Positions 53,319 through 63,900 of a stretch of 64,000 nt of DNA are shown in pieces (positions within the stretch are counted from its first letter, which is position 1; every line of letters starts with the position of its first letter). The translations under genes were made by a program, and so were the position numbers. This DNA is from Mucilaginibacter cryoferens (GTDB lineage Bacteria; Bacteroidota; Bacteroidia; Sphingobacteriales; Sphingobacteriaceae), in contig NZ_JACHCR010000002.1 in assembly GCF_014205845.1 (NCBI RefSeq), positions 80,980-144,979 of the forward strand. The letters are read 5' to 3'. The notes beneath the pieces were generated by a model that saw only the letters and a program-made list of their open reading frames with translations, ran no database searches and was not told the origin of the DNA.

Positions 53319-53971
53319 TATATCTTTATCAACTCTTGTTTCAGCGCTGCTATTACCAGGCCGGTTCTTGATTTGGTTTCAAATTTTTGAAACAATGCTT
53401 CGCGATAGTTATCGATAGTGTGCGGGCTAAGGATCATGGTATCGGCTATTTGCTTATACGTTAAATCGCTGCAGCATAGCTCCAGAAATTTTAGTTCATT
53501 GGCGTTAAGTTCAACCTGCGCGGTTTTTGTGGGCTGATTGTTTTGGATGTTGCGGAGTAATTTGCCGCTTACCAGTTCGTTAATATAAAAAGATTGTTTG
53601 GCAATACCGGTAATAGCGTCGATAAGATCTGATGACCTGGATTGTTTAAGCATATAGCCGCCGGCACCGCTTTTTAGCATGCCAATAATAGGCTTATCCT
53701 CCTCAAACATGCTTAACGCAAGTACTTTAATTTGTGGGTAGTTTGCTTTAATCCACCGGGTACTTTCATAGCCATCCATCAGTGGCATGGTAATATCCAT
53801 CAATATTACTTCGGGAAGGGGATGTTTAGTGATCTTTTGGATCATATCCTGGCCGTTCTCGGCATCAAACAGTACGTTTATCTTTTCAGAGTCGGTAAGC
53901 AAACTTGCCAACCCTTGTCTGAACAAGGTATGATCATCAACAATAGCGATATCAATTTTTTCGGGGATCAT
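53318..53971 (-). CDS. NarL/FixJ-family response regulator
   Basis: A 217-residue regulator. The receiver domain (1-125) has the acidic pair D12-D13, phospho-acceptor D59 (VILMDITMPLMDG) and the conserved Lys in GYMLKQS. A LuxR/GerE helix-turn-helix fills residues about 148-210 (NANELKFLELCCSDLTYKQI and LSPHTIDNYREALFQKF). It is activated by the histidine kinase encoded 8 bp upstream on the same transcript. Cytoplasmic DNA-binding protein; target genes are not identifiable. Confidence 0.96.
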   Translation of the reverse strand: MIPEKIDIAIVDDHTLFRQGLASLLTDSEKINVLFDAENGQDMIQKITKHPLPEVILMDITMPLMDGYESTRWIKANYPQIKVLALSMFEEDKPIIGMLKSGAGGYMLKQSRSSDLIDAITGIAKQSFYINELVSGKLLRNIQNNQPTKTAQVELNANELKFLELCCSDLTYKQIADTMILSPHTIDNYREALFQKFETKSRTGLVIAALKQELIKI

Positions 53972-53979
53972 TAAAATAT

Positions 53980-54768
53980 CTAATAGGGTATGTTTACAAC
54001 TATTTCCGATCCGCTTCCTGGTGTTGAATGGATAGATGTGGTACCCCCTATCATAGTGGCACGTTTTACAATGTTGTGAAGCCCCATGCCCGATCTTTTT
54101 CTCAGTGCCTCGTCAACATCAAACCCTTGTCCGTTATCCCGGATCGTTAACTTAAACGAATTTTCAATCTGCGCTAAAGTTATAAATATTTCTGTAGCCT
54201 TAGCATGCTGAATGATGTTATTTATGATCTCTTGGAACAGACGGAAAATGATGGTTTCTTTACTGTTGTCACCGCCAAAAGCAACAAAATTTTGCTTATC
54301 GAGGTTAATAGTAAACTTGTCTGATCGTTGAAGCCACTCCAACTCAAATTCTATGGCTGCAGCAAGGCCACGGTTCACCAACTCTTCGCCGTGCAACAGG
54401 CGCGAGAGGGCTTTTACCTCTTTTACAGATCGCATAGTCAGATCTTCAACAAAGGCAAGTTTTTCGGCAGATTTATCTTTGTTGGTTAGATCGATAGAGC
54501 TTAGGGTGATGGAAGTAATACTCAATAATTGGCCAATGTTATCGTGCAGATCATAGGCAATGGTTTTAAGGGTTTGCTCTTGTACCTCTATTTGCGTTTT
54601 AAGCAGTTCGTTTTCAAAGGTTTTTTGCAGCAACAGTTTCTCTTCCTGGTGTTTCTTTTTTTTGCGGTTGTATGAAACTACATAGATGATCAGAAACAGA
54701 GGTGCGATTAGGAAAATGAGGGAAGTTAACCCTATCAGGAAAATGATTTCCTCCGAAGATATCTGCAT
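53980..54768 (-). CDS. sensor histidine kinase (HisKA_3 type)
   Basis: A 262-residue kinase. The ATG at 54768 (MQISSEEIIF) is preferred over an upstream TTG. One transmembrane helix (about residues 8-31) leads into a coiled-coil-like linker, the phospho-acceptor H75 in AYDLHDNIGQ, and an HATPase_c domain with EIINNIIQHAKA (N box), DNGQGFD and GMGLHNI. With only a short extracytoplasmic part it likely senses through its membrane partner. It overlaps the preceding membrane-protein gene by 34 bp and is 8 bp from the response regulator, so all are one operon. Confidence 0.93.
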   Translation of the reverse strand: MQISSEEIIFLIGLTSLIFLIAPLFLIIYVVSYNRKKKKHQEEKLLLQKTFENELLKTQIEVQEQTLKTIAYDLHDNIGQLLSITSITLSSIDLTNKDKSAEKLAFVEDLTMRSVKEVKALSRLLHGEELVNRGLAAAIEFELEWLQRSDKFTINLDKQNFVAFGGDNSKETIIFRLFQEIINNIIQHAKATEIFITLAQIENSFKLTIRDNGQGFDVDEALRKRSGMGLHNIVKRATMIGGTTSIHSTPGSGSEIVVNIPY

Positions 54769-55391
54769 AAAAAAGCGTATGACCAAAAGGCGTACAATAT
54801 AATATCCAGTAAGTTAAAAATAAAATACCGGATAGAGTGGCCATACGTTATTGGTTTTGATTTGGCCAGATAATCGAAAAATATGTTGCAGGTGGTGCTG
54901 CCAAAATAAAAGAACAATGCGCCGCTAACCCACCAAAAAGGTGCCGAAAGTATAAGCCGTTCAAAGTTCTCGTCCATTAATTTGAGGTAATAATAGTAAA
55001 GACTGGCAAACACAAACACTACCGACATGATGGTGGCCGTTGTTGATACAAAACTCTTAAAATGGTTTATAAACAACTCTGTAATGTACATTGCTATAAA
55101 AATGCAATACCAGGTAACTAACCAGTTTAATTTATGCTTATAGGGCTTATACAGATAGTAAAAGATGTAACTGGTTACGCCACATTCAAATAATAAAAAC
55201 ACGTTGTATAGTTGATAGTTTGATATATGGGCAACGTGGCTCATATATATACCCGCAACTTCGGTAATACAGGTTAAAAGCAGGTATGCTTTAAATAGCT
55301 TCCAGGCGGGCTCCTTATCGTTTGATAAAAAGATAAGTGCCGCCAGGAAGCATATAAATTCGCACACGGTATTTATAGTAATAAACATCAT
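54735..55391 (-). CDS. multi-pass membrane protein beside the sensor kinase
   Basis: A 218-residue inner-membrane protein with about six or seven hydrophobic segments (for example INTVCEFICFLAALIFL, YQLYNVFLLFECGVTSYIFY, IMSVVFVFASLYYYYL, WVSGALFFYFG). Its end overlaps the kinase start, which suggests translational coupling and a joint role in sensing. A highly charged C-terminus (RYLRRKSFS) faces the cytoplasm. No enzyme motif is seen. Homologous small membrane proteins precede NarL-type kinases in related bacteria from recall; the ligand is unknown. Confidence 0.8.
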   Translation of the reverse strand: MMFITINTVCEFICFLAALIFLSNDKEPAWKLFKAYLLLTCITEVAGIYMSHVAHISNYQLYNVFLLFECGVTSYIFYYLYKPYKHKLNWLVTWYCIFIAMYITELFINHFKSFVSTTATIMSVVFVFASLYYYYLKLMDENFERLILSAPFWWVSGALFFYFGSTTCNIFFDYLAKSKPITYGHSIRYFIFNLLDIILYAFWSYAFLCRYLRRKSFS

Positions 55392-55409
55392 GCTGTTTAT
55401 GGGTTTATT

Positions 55410-55997
55410 TTATTGTACCAAAGTAGCCCCAATACTTTTACAGGTAACGGGTGGCGGGCACTGCTCGCCGCGGTTTTCTGGCGGCATGCCAACTATAAAT
55501 CCTTTAGAGTTTACTGCAGTATTGCCGGTAAGGCTTGTCCCGTAATAATCCCAGTGGTATTTTGAACCATCTTTGGTAGTATCTTTTGTTGATACCATTA
55601 CTAATGTATTATAACCCCAATATTCTCGGGCTGGTTTATGTCCCTTAAATTTTTCGGTATATACAGTGTCATAAGTAGCCAGGTAAAAGCGTACTCCATC
55701 TCCACCTTCGGCCCTTATTTTTTTAACTACGGCTTCCAACCGGTCAATGCTAAACCATATAGCCCGGGTATTAGGTAATTTCCTTTTCTTTTCCACAGCG
55801 TTTGCATCGGTTACAGTCGAATCTACCGTGCCTGCATGTTTTTCGTAATTTTTAACATACTTAAGCGCAAGTTGATAACTTAACGTATCCGCGTCGGCGC
55901 CGGGAGGGAGTGTAAGATCGGCGTGTTGGTTTTGCTGGCAGGCACTTAGGCTTGTGGCAGCTATTGCCAATGCGAACAAGGTTTTTTTTAGGGTCAT
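55410..55997 (-). CDS. lipoprotein of unknown function
   Basis: A 195-residue lipoprotein with lipobox SLSAC (acylated Cys at 20). The mature domain (about 40-190) has an alpha/beta look, with an AIWFSIDRLEAVVKKIRAEG helix region, a strand VRFYLATYDTVY and a CPPPVTCKS ending with two cysteines that could form a disulphide. It is 18 bp upstream of the membrane protein and is the first gene of the four-gene operon (lipoprotein, membrane protein, kinase, regulator), hence a possible outer sensor input or an unrelated co-transcribed gene. No family recognised. Confidence 0.7.
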   Translation of the reverse strand: MTLKKTLFALAIAATSLSACQQNQHADLTLPPGADADTLSYQLALKYVKNYEKHAGTVDSTVTDANAVEKKRKLPNTRAIWFSIDRLEAVVKKIRAEGGDGVRFYLATYDTVYTEKFKGHKPAREYWGYNTLVMVSTKDTTKDGSKYHWDYYGTSLTGNTAVNSKGFIVGMPPENRGEQCPPPVTCKSIGATLVQ

Positions 55998-56440
55998 GAT
56001 AATTGTAATTTAAGTTTTATCGAAAGTGCTTATTTATATGTACAAACACAATTTATATCACGCCTTTTTTTACCCTTAAAATCCCCCCTTAAAAAAGCTG
56101 ATTATACCCTGTTACAGGTTTTAGTTAAAACAGATATTTGGAATGTAGATACAAAAAAAATAAAGCGTGCTTTTTAAAATATATTCCCCCTGTTAAATGT
56201 AACTGGTTCGTAATAATTGCAATATATAATGATAATAACGCGGTGATATTGGAAATTAAATTAACCAGTAGTGTGTTTTTATTAACATGTTGATAATTAG
56301 GCAAATGTTTGCAATTTTGGCTTGTATTCATTTGCAACGAGCCATGTTTTTATTGTACAATAATGATATATATTTACCCAGCAATTTAATAATTGTAAAC
56401 CTAAAGATAACCTAAAACTAAAACCTAAAATTCACTCACT
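55998..56440. other. divergent A+T-rich spacer
   Basis: 443 bp between the minus-strand lipoprotein operon and the tail-collar gene. It is A+T-rich, especially 56150-56300, and probably holds both promoters. No clean TAnnTTTG box or long inverted repeat was found. Confidence 0.4.
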
Positions 56441-56989
56441 ATGGAACCTTACATTGGCGAAATCAAAATGTTTGCCGGTACTTTTGCACCACTAGGCTGG
56501 TTTTTTTGCGATGGCACATTATTGCCAATTTCTCAGTACAATGCATTTTTTGCTTTAATAGGCACTACCTATGGCGGCGATGGCGTACAAACTTTCCAAT
56601 TGCCAGATCTTCGTGGCCGCGCTCCTGTGCACTCCGGTAACGGACAGGGAAGGAGCGTATCTCGTTATGAGCTTGGGCAAGTTGCGGGTGTAGAAAGTAC
56701 TACTATTACAGCTCAGCAATTACCGTCTCACTCGCATTTGGTTAATGCAGCTTCGGTAACAGGTACTTCGTTGGCGCCCGCTGGTGGTCTTTTGGGTGGA
56801 GCTCCCGGCGACCCTGTTACTGGCGCCGGCGCAACTATATACACCGACCCCACTGTAAAATCCGATGTAACGTTGAGCCCCACTACTATTGCGCCATCAG
56901 GCGGTAATCAGCCACTTAATATTGTACAACCGGTGTTAGCGGTGAACTTTATTATAGCGTGGCAGGGTATTTGGCCTCAAAGACCATAA
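56441..56989 (+). CDS. tail-collar-domain (MdpB-like) protein
   Basis: A 182-residue protein of the phage tail-collar/microcystin-dependent (MdpB) family. The N-terminal YIGEIKMFAGTFAPLGWFFC, the LPISQYNAFFALIGTTYGGD stretch and LPDLRGRAPVHSG (about 55-67) are diagnostic; the collar repeat ends with QLPSHSH (about 104-110), a possible metal-binding His pair. It has no signal peptide. Such proteins occur in tandem in Bacteroidota outside prophages and are thought to form trimeric beta-rich tips. No other phage gene is nearby. It begins a plus-strand cluster with the formyltransferase-like gene (42 bp later) and the giant repeat protein. Confidence 0.9.
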   Translation: MEPYIGEIKMFAGTFAPLGWFFCDGTLLPISQYNAFFALIGTTYGGDGVQTFQLPDLRGRAPVHSGNGQGRSVSRYELGQVAGVESTTITAQQLPSHSHLVNAASVTGTSLAPAGGLLGGAPGDPVTGAGATIYTDPTVKSDVTLSPTTIAPSGGNQPLNIVQPVLAVNFIIAWQGIWPQRP

Positions 56990-57031
56990 TTATCAAATGA
57001 ATAAGGCTTTAATGAATTTTGATACAGGCCA

Positions 57032-57943
57032 ATGAAAATGGGCATCGTATCAAATTCAAAAATATGTATACCCCTGCTTTCGCACTTGAACAGTATTAAA
57101 GCAGGGGTTATGTTATACTTCGGCAAATCGCCCGATGCTGATATCTACGTGAACGACCTTGCCGCCTTTTGCAGGATGAACCATATTCAATTTCATGCAG
57201 AAGATGAGAAAAAAGAGCTTTATAACTGGCAGCAATTGAATGAGCCGGATATTATTTTTATAACAGGTTGCAGCAACAAAATTGATGTAAAGGAATTAAG
57301 CGGCGTGCCAAAGGGAATATATAATATACACTTTGGTAAACTGCCACAATACCGGGGGCCATCGCCGTTTTTTTGGCAATTAAAAAACGGAGAAGCTAAA
57401 TTGGGTATAACTATACACCAATTAACCAATAGGCTGGATAGCGGGGCTGTTGTTTGGGCTCAAGATATTAAAAACGAAGAATTTTATAACTACAATTATA
57501 TAAACCAGGTATTTAGCTAGGTGCAGGGGGTATTGCAGATACTTACAAATTTAAACAGCGCGCACACATCAAATAGTAAAATACAAGATGAAACCGAAGC
57601 CCGGTATTACAAAAGACTCCAACTGGCCGATGTAATGATAAATTGGGATACAATGCAAGTAAAAGAAATACTGGACCTGGTAAAGGCCTGCACATCGTGG
57701 AATAATGGGGCAAGCGCTTTAATAAACGGGTACGAACTAAAAATATTAGATGCCGAAATAGTTTTAGCAGCAGCAGTAAATAGTAAACCCAGCACAAATA
57801 GCATAGCTAACAATAAATTTAATGTGGCCTGTATAAATAACAAAGTACTAAGCATTAACTTTTTCAATATAAATAGTACTTGCATACCGGCCCGGTATGC
57901 AGGTTTTTACGGTTTAAAAACAGGGCAGTCATTTATTAACTAA
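57032..57943 (+). pseudogene. formyltransferase-like gene interrupted by in-frame TAG
   Basis: Two open stretches (57032-57520 and 57521-57943) are in the same frame, separated only by TAG at 57518-57520, and together form one protein of about 303 codons. The first part is a formyl-transferase N-domain (YNIHFGKLPQYRGPSPFFW, about 93-111, and LDSGAVVWAQD with the catalytic Asp), but the usual N-terminal half is shorter than in Fmt. The second part matches the C-terminal side (YYKRLQLADVMINWDTMQ then WNNGASALINGYEL). It resembles methionyl-tRNA or sugar formyltransferases using 10-formyl-THF. A single substitution explains the stop, although a GGGGG run (57526-57530) beside it could hide compensating indels. 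Either inactivated, split, or read through. Confidence 0.8.
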
Positions 57944-57993
57944 ATATAACGGCATTGCCGAAAAAAATAAACCTGAACGCTTAAAATTTCATT

Positions 57994-60900
57994 ATGAAAG
58001 AACTTCTACTCCTGTTAAAAAATCTATTAACAAAAGATCTTGGATATTTGTCAATAGCCTTAATTTTACTGGTATTGCTTGGTATTAGCAACAAAAGTGG
58101 GGCACAGGTTTATTACATGACCAATGATGCCGTATCCGGAACTGCCTCTACAGTTGACGGTATAAACCGTATGGATTATAGCGGAAGCAATGCCACTTTG
58201 CTGGCCAACTCTTTTACTCCGTCGCCCGGAATTATGGAGGTTGATTTGCCCAATAACCGCGCGTTTGTATATGAAGCGTTTTCTACAAGTCCGCCAAACG
58301 GCCTGTCAATTAAAGTTGTAAACTTGACAACAGGGGCGGTAACGGCCACAATACCTATAACAGGTACCGGTGCAAGGTGTTATGCCATTAAATACGATCC
58401 GATAAATGATTATATATACTATGTTGTGGCAGATAGCTCTCCCACAACTGCAACGGCAGATGACGCACTATACAAGGTGAAGCCCGACGGAACAGGTAAA
58501 ACTACGGTGGTATCCGGTTTTGCTACAAACCCAAACCTGCTGGCGTTAGATATTTTACACAATAAAGCGTATGTGTATAACCAATTGGTTGCAGGGAAAT
58601 TTATATATACAATTAATTTAGCCACCAGTACTGCTACAAAAACCGGTACTATAACCGCAGCAACCACTGGTGTTTTTTCGGTAAATGATATGGCGTATGA
58701 TTATTATACAGATTATATTTACTACCTGTCATCAAATGGCGCAACTAGTACAAATGCTAATGATGCTCTAAATAAAATTCATCCCGATGGCACAGGTTAT
58801 GTGGTTGTCACTGGTGTTGCACAATCGCCTACTTTAATGGCGGTTGATTTTGGAAATAACCGGGCCTTTGTATTTGATAATGTTGCGCCGGCACGTACTA
58901 TATCAACTATTGATCTTACAGCAGGTACAACAACAGTTGTAAAATCATTATCAAATTTAACAGGAAGCGCAACGGTTACTTCACTATGGGTGCCCAAGAG
59001 GGCTATGCTAACCACTGCAGCAGCAGCTTCGATATCTTCAACTGTTGCTACACTCGGGGGGAACATTCTCAGGAGTGATGTAAGCGTAACCGAACGTGGT
59101 GTAGTGTACAGCAGCAGCAATACTACACCAACTATAGGCGGCAGCGGTGTAACCAAAGCAACAAACGGTACGGGTACGGGCAGCTTTTCTCAAAGCATTT
59201 CCGGTCTTAGTGTTTCAACAACCTATTATGCAAGGTCATACGCAATAAGCACTGCAGGTACAGCTTATGGCGATGCAGTTTCTTTTTCAACGCTATCAAA
59301 TGATGCTACGCTTTCGGCGCTTAGTTTAAGCAGTGGTTCCTTAAACCCGGTGTTTTCTTCGGCCACTACTTCTTATACAGCATCAATAGCAAACGCCACA
59401 TCAACAATTACCATTACACCAACACAGAACAATGGTAACGCGAGCATAAAAGTTAACGGCACAACAGTTGGCTCTGGTGGAGCATCGGGTAATATCAGCT
59501 TAAATGTGGGAGATAATGCCCAAAGTATAGTTGTAACTGCGCAGGATGGTACACTCAAAACTTATACCGTAACCGTAAACAGGGCAAAAGCTGCGCAAAC
59601 CATTACTTTTGCTCCAACGGCCTCACAAACATATGGTAATGCAGATTACGCGCCAGGCGCAACATCAAGCAGCGGCTTAACGGTTAGCTACAGCAGTGAT
59701 AATGCGGCGGTGGCAACTATAGTGGGGGGTAACGTTCACATTGTTGCGCCAGGTACAGCCAATATAACGGCCTCACAGGCAGGCGACGCCAATAACCTGG
59801 CCGCAACCAGTGCAGTGCAAGCCTTAACCGTAAATAATGCCGCAATAACGGTAACTGCAAGTGCCGCCAGTAAAATTTATGGCGATGCAGATCCATCGCT
59901 TACTTATTCGGTAACTGCAGGCGCATTGGTGGGCAGCGATGCTTTCAGCGGTTCGTTAACCCGCGATGTTGGTACCAATGCAGGTACTTACAATATTACC
60001 CAGGGAACGCTGGCCCTAAACAATAAATATACACTCACTTTTGTAAGCGGCGTTTTAACCGTTAATAAACGGCCGCTCAGCATTCAGCCTGCACCTGCAA
60101 GCAAATCGTACGGCGACGCCGATCCGGCTGCGTACCCTTATTTTTTTAAAGTGGGTTCGGTAGCAGCCAGCGATGGTATGACGGGCACATTTACGCGGGC
60201 GCCGGGTGAAATTCCAGGTACATATGCTTTAGGTTTAGGAACTAAACGACCTGTTAATGCCACAACTGGCGCCGAGCAGATCAATAACTATGACCTTACT
60301 TTTATACCCGAGTATTTGACCATTAGCAAAAGGGCTATAACCTTGCAGCCTGCGCCAGCCACTAAAGTTTACGGCGATGCTGATCCTACCTTCCCTTATT
60401 ATTTCCGGGCAGGGTCGCTTGCACCCGGCGAAGGTATGACCGGTACATTTGGCCGGCAACTGGGTGAAGATGCTGGTGTTTATACGCTAAACCTCGGTAC
60501 CAAAAGGCCGGTAAATTCTACCACAGGGGTATTTACTGATCAGTATTACACCATATCTTTTTTACCGGAGAATCTTACCATTACCCAAAAAACGGTTAAT
60601 GTAAGCGCCAATACACTAAGTAAAAACTATGGTGATGTTGATCAAACTTTAACTTATGCGGCCGATGCGCTTGGTTTCAGCGATACCTTTAGCGGTACCT
60701 TAACACGTGCCGTTGGGGAAATTGCCGGCACTTATGCCATTAGCCAGGGTAGTCTTGCTTTAAATACCAATAACTATAACCTGAATTTTACAGGTTCGGT
60801 ATTTACAATAAATACCAAAATCATTAACGTTACCGCCAACGCCCAAAGCAAAACTTATGGCGATGCCGACCCTGCTTTAACTTATACTGCTGATGCATTG

Positions 60901-63900
60901 GTCAACGGCGATAGCTTTAACGGTTCGTTAACGCGCCTGGCAGGCGAAGGGGCAGGTAGTTATGCCATCAACCAGGGTAGCCTGGCCTTAAGCAGCAACT
61001 ATACTTTAAACTTTACGGGTAGTAACTTAACTATCGGCCAAAAAGCAATTAATCTAACAGCAAGCACACAAACTAAAGCTTATGGTGATGCCGACCCTGC
61101 TTTAACTTACACTGCCGATGCATTAATAAACAGCGATACCTTTAGCGGGGCGTTAGCGCGCGATGCCGGTGAAACTGCCGGTGTCTACAATATTAACCAG
61201 GGCAGTTTGGTATTAAACGCCAATTATGCTTTAAATTATACGGGTAACACCCTAACCATTGGCAAAGGCGTTTTAACTTATGTGGCAACTCCAGTAAGTA
61301 AAACCTACCTGGCGCCTAACCCAGCCTTTACGGGTACGGTAACCGGGTTTATTAATGGCGAAACACAAAATTCGGCTACAACCGGTACATTAAGTTTTAC
61401 ATCAACGGCTACAGACGCAAGTTTGCAAGGGAGCTATCCTATTAATGGTTCTGGATTAAGCGCTATTAATTATGATTTTGTACAATCAGCGGCAAATACA
61501 TCGGCCTTAACTGTTGTATTATCACCAGATGCCGCGGTGTCTAATATTTCTATCTCCCAGGGCACCTTAAACACCCCATTTGATGCTAATACGTATCAAT
61601 ATACTGCAAATGTAGATCATAGCGTTACATCGTTTGATCTTACCGCTGTTGTTCGCCAGGCTAATGCTACAATGGTTGTTAACGGTGTGGTGTTAACATC
61701 AGGCTCGGCAATTACCTTGCCTTTATCTAGTGGTAACAATTACTTTACCATTGTGGTAACTGCCCAAGATGGCACCACCACACAAAACTATCTGGTGACA
61801 ATGAACAGGGCATTTTCTACAAATAACCTGTTAAGCAGTATCACCATGAGCGGTGTTACGCTCAATCCATCATTTGATTCAAATACGGTAAGTTATACCG
61901 CTTCGGTTGGTAACCTTACAGATGGCACAGATATTAATGTTACCACCGCAGATGTTGATGCTACCGCCAATGTTGGTGGCAACCCCGTGTCTGCAGGTCA
62001 CCCATTTCACCTGCCGTTAATGGTTGGCGGCAATTCTTTTAGCGTTAACGGGGTAGCGCAAAATGGTGATGTTAAGGCTTACAACATAACTATAACCAGA
62101 GCAGCCTCCTCAGATGCCACATTGTCATCGCTTAATACTACTGTTCTGTCGTTTAACGAGCCATTTAGCAGCACCACTTATAATTATACTGCAACTGTGG
62201 CCAACAATATATCGCAGTTTAACTTTGTGCCGGTTGCTACAAATAACGCCGCTACAATTACTGTTAACGGAAATGCAGTAAATTATTTAGGCGTTACGCC
62301 AACACTTAATTATGGCGTTAATACCTATACTATAGTAGTTAAATCTGAGGACGGTACCACAACAAATACTTACACCATTACAGTAACCAGAACGCTGTCG
62401 TCAGATAATAACCTTGCAACACTTAGTATACCGTTTGTTATTTCAATAAATGAGCCGTTTGATCCTAATTTGTTAAATTATACCGCTACACTGGCCGATT
62501 CGACAATAACAGGTTTGCCGCTCACGGCTTATTCAAGCGATGAAAATGCCAGTATGAAAATAAATGGCACCCCGGTAGTAAGGTTTGCAAATTATACAAT
62601 GACTCTACATGGCGGTGTTAATACTTTCAACATAGTAGTTACACCACAGGACAACATTACACCTAAAACATACACACTGGTGCTTACACGTGCCGGGCAG
62701 GCCCCGCCACTGTTTTCGCCTAATGCTACTTTAGCCGCAATTTCAGTTTCGGCTACCGGCTATAGTTATAACTTCAATTTCGCTTTTGATGCGCTCACGC
62801 CTCTCAACGTAGCAAATAAAATTACCGCGGTAAGGCTTCATCCCGTAACTGGAGACAGTGGTGCTACAACTACCGTTAATGGCGTTGCAATAGCTTATGA
62901 CGCCAGCACCGATCTGCTGCCATTAAATATAGGCGATAATACTTTTGATGTAGTTGTAACTGCCGCAGATGGCGTTCACAGTACAACAACTACGCTACAC
63001 GTAAACAGGTTGCCTGCTGCAGATGTTAGTCTGGCTTCTTTAACCATTAACGCAGGTACGCTAAATCCCGTTTTTACAGGTACAATATTTACGTATACCG
63101 CATCGGTGCCTTATAGTTTTAGTAACTTAAGTGTAACACCAGTCGCCAATGCGGCCGGTTCAACAATTACTGTAAACGGCAATGTTATTGATGCGGGCAA
63201 CCCCATTGCAAGTGTGCCGCTTAATCTGGGTCTGCCTAACCGTATAAGGGTTGTAGTAACCGCTGCTGATGGTGTAAATACGCAAACTTATACCGTAAAT
63301 GTAACCCGGTTAGCGCCAGATGTAACGTTATCTGGGCTGAGTATAAGTGCAGGAACGTTGAGCCCTTTATTCAACCCCTCAACTACCAGTTATACAACAA
63401 GTGTAAAAAGTTCAACAATAAGCATCACATCTGTTAGCACAGACCAGAATGCAACTGTGACAATTAACGGAAATATCAATACCACTAATTTGCCATTACA
63501 TGTAGGTGATAATATTTTTTCGGTATTAGTTACAGCCCAGAATGGTACAACAGTGAAGGAGTATACTGTAAAAGTGACCAGGATAGCCCTTTCATCTGAT
63601 GTCACCGTAAAAACTCTTTCTATAAGTTCAGGTAATTTAGTACGAGTTGGCGGCAGCAATACGTTTACGGCCTCGGTTAGTCCGTCGGTAAGCACAGTCT
63701 CTATCACCGCAATGCCAACAGACACAAACGGAACGGTAAAGGTGAATACGATAGCAACGGTTAACGGGGTTGCATCAGCACCGGTAGCATTGCCTGGTTA
63801 TACTACCACCATCCCGGTACTGATAACAGCAGAAGATGGTGTAACAACACGTGCGGTTACAATAATAGTAAGTAAGGGTGGTTCAAATAATGCCAATATA

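Noticed and set aside
56441..56989. Prophage remnant
   Set aside because: Tail-collar domains occur outside phages in Bacteroidota, and no capsid, portal, integrase or lysis gene is nearby.
57521..57943. Independent gene with GTG start
   Set aside because: It is directly in frame after the TAG and matches the C-terminal part of the same formyltransferase.
58419..63725. Minus-strand frames of 61-119 codons
   Set aside because: All are antisense shadows of the continuous repeat-protein frame, with repetitive Thr/Val-rich translations.
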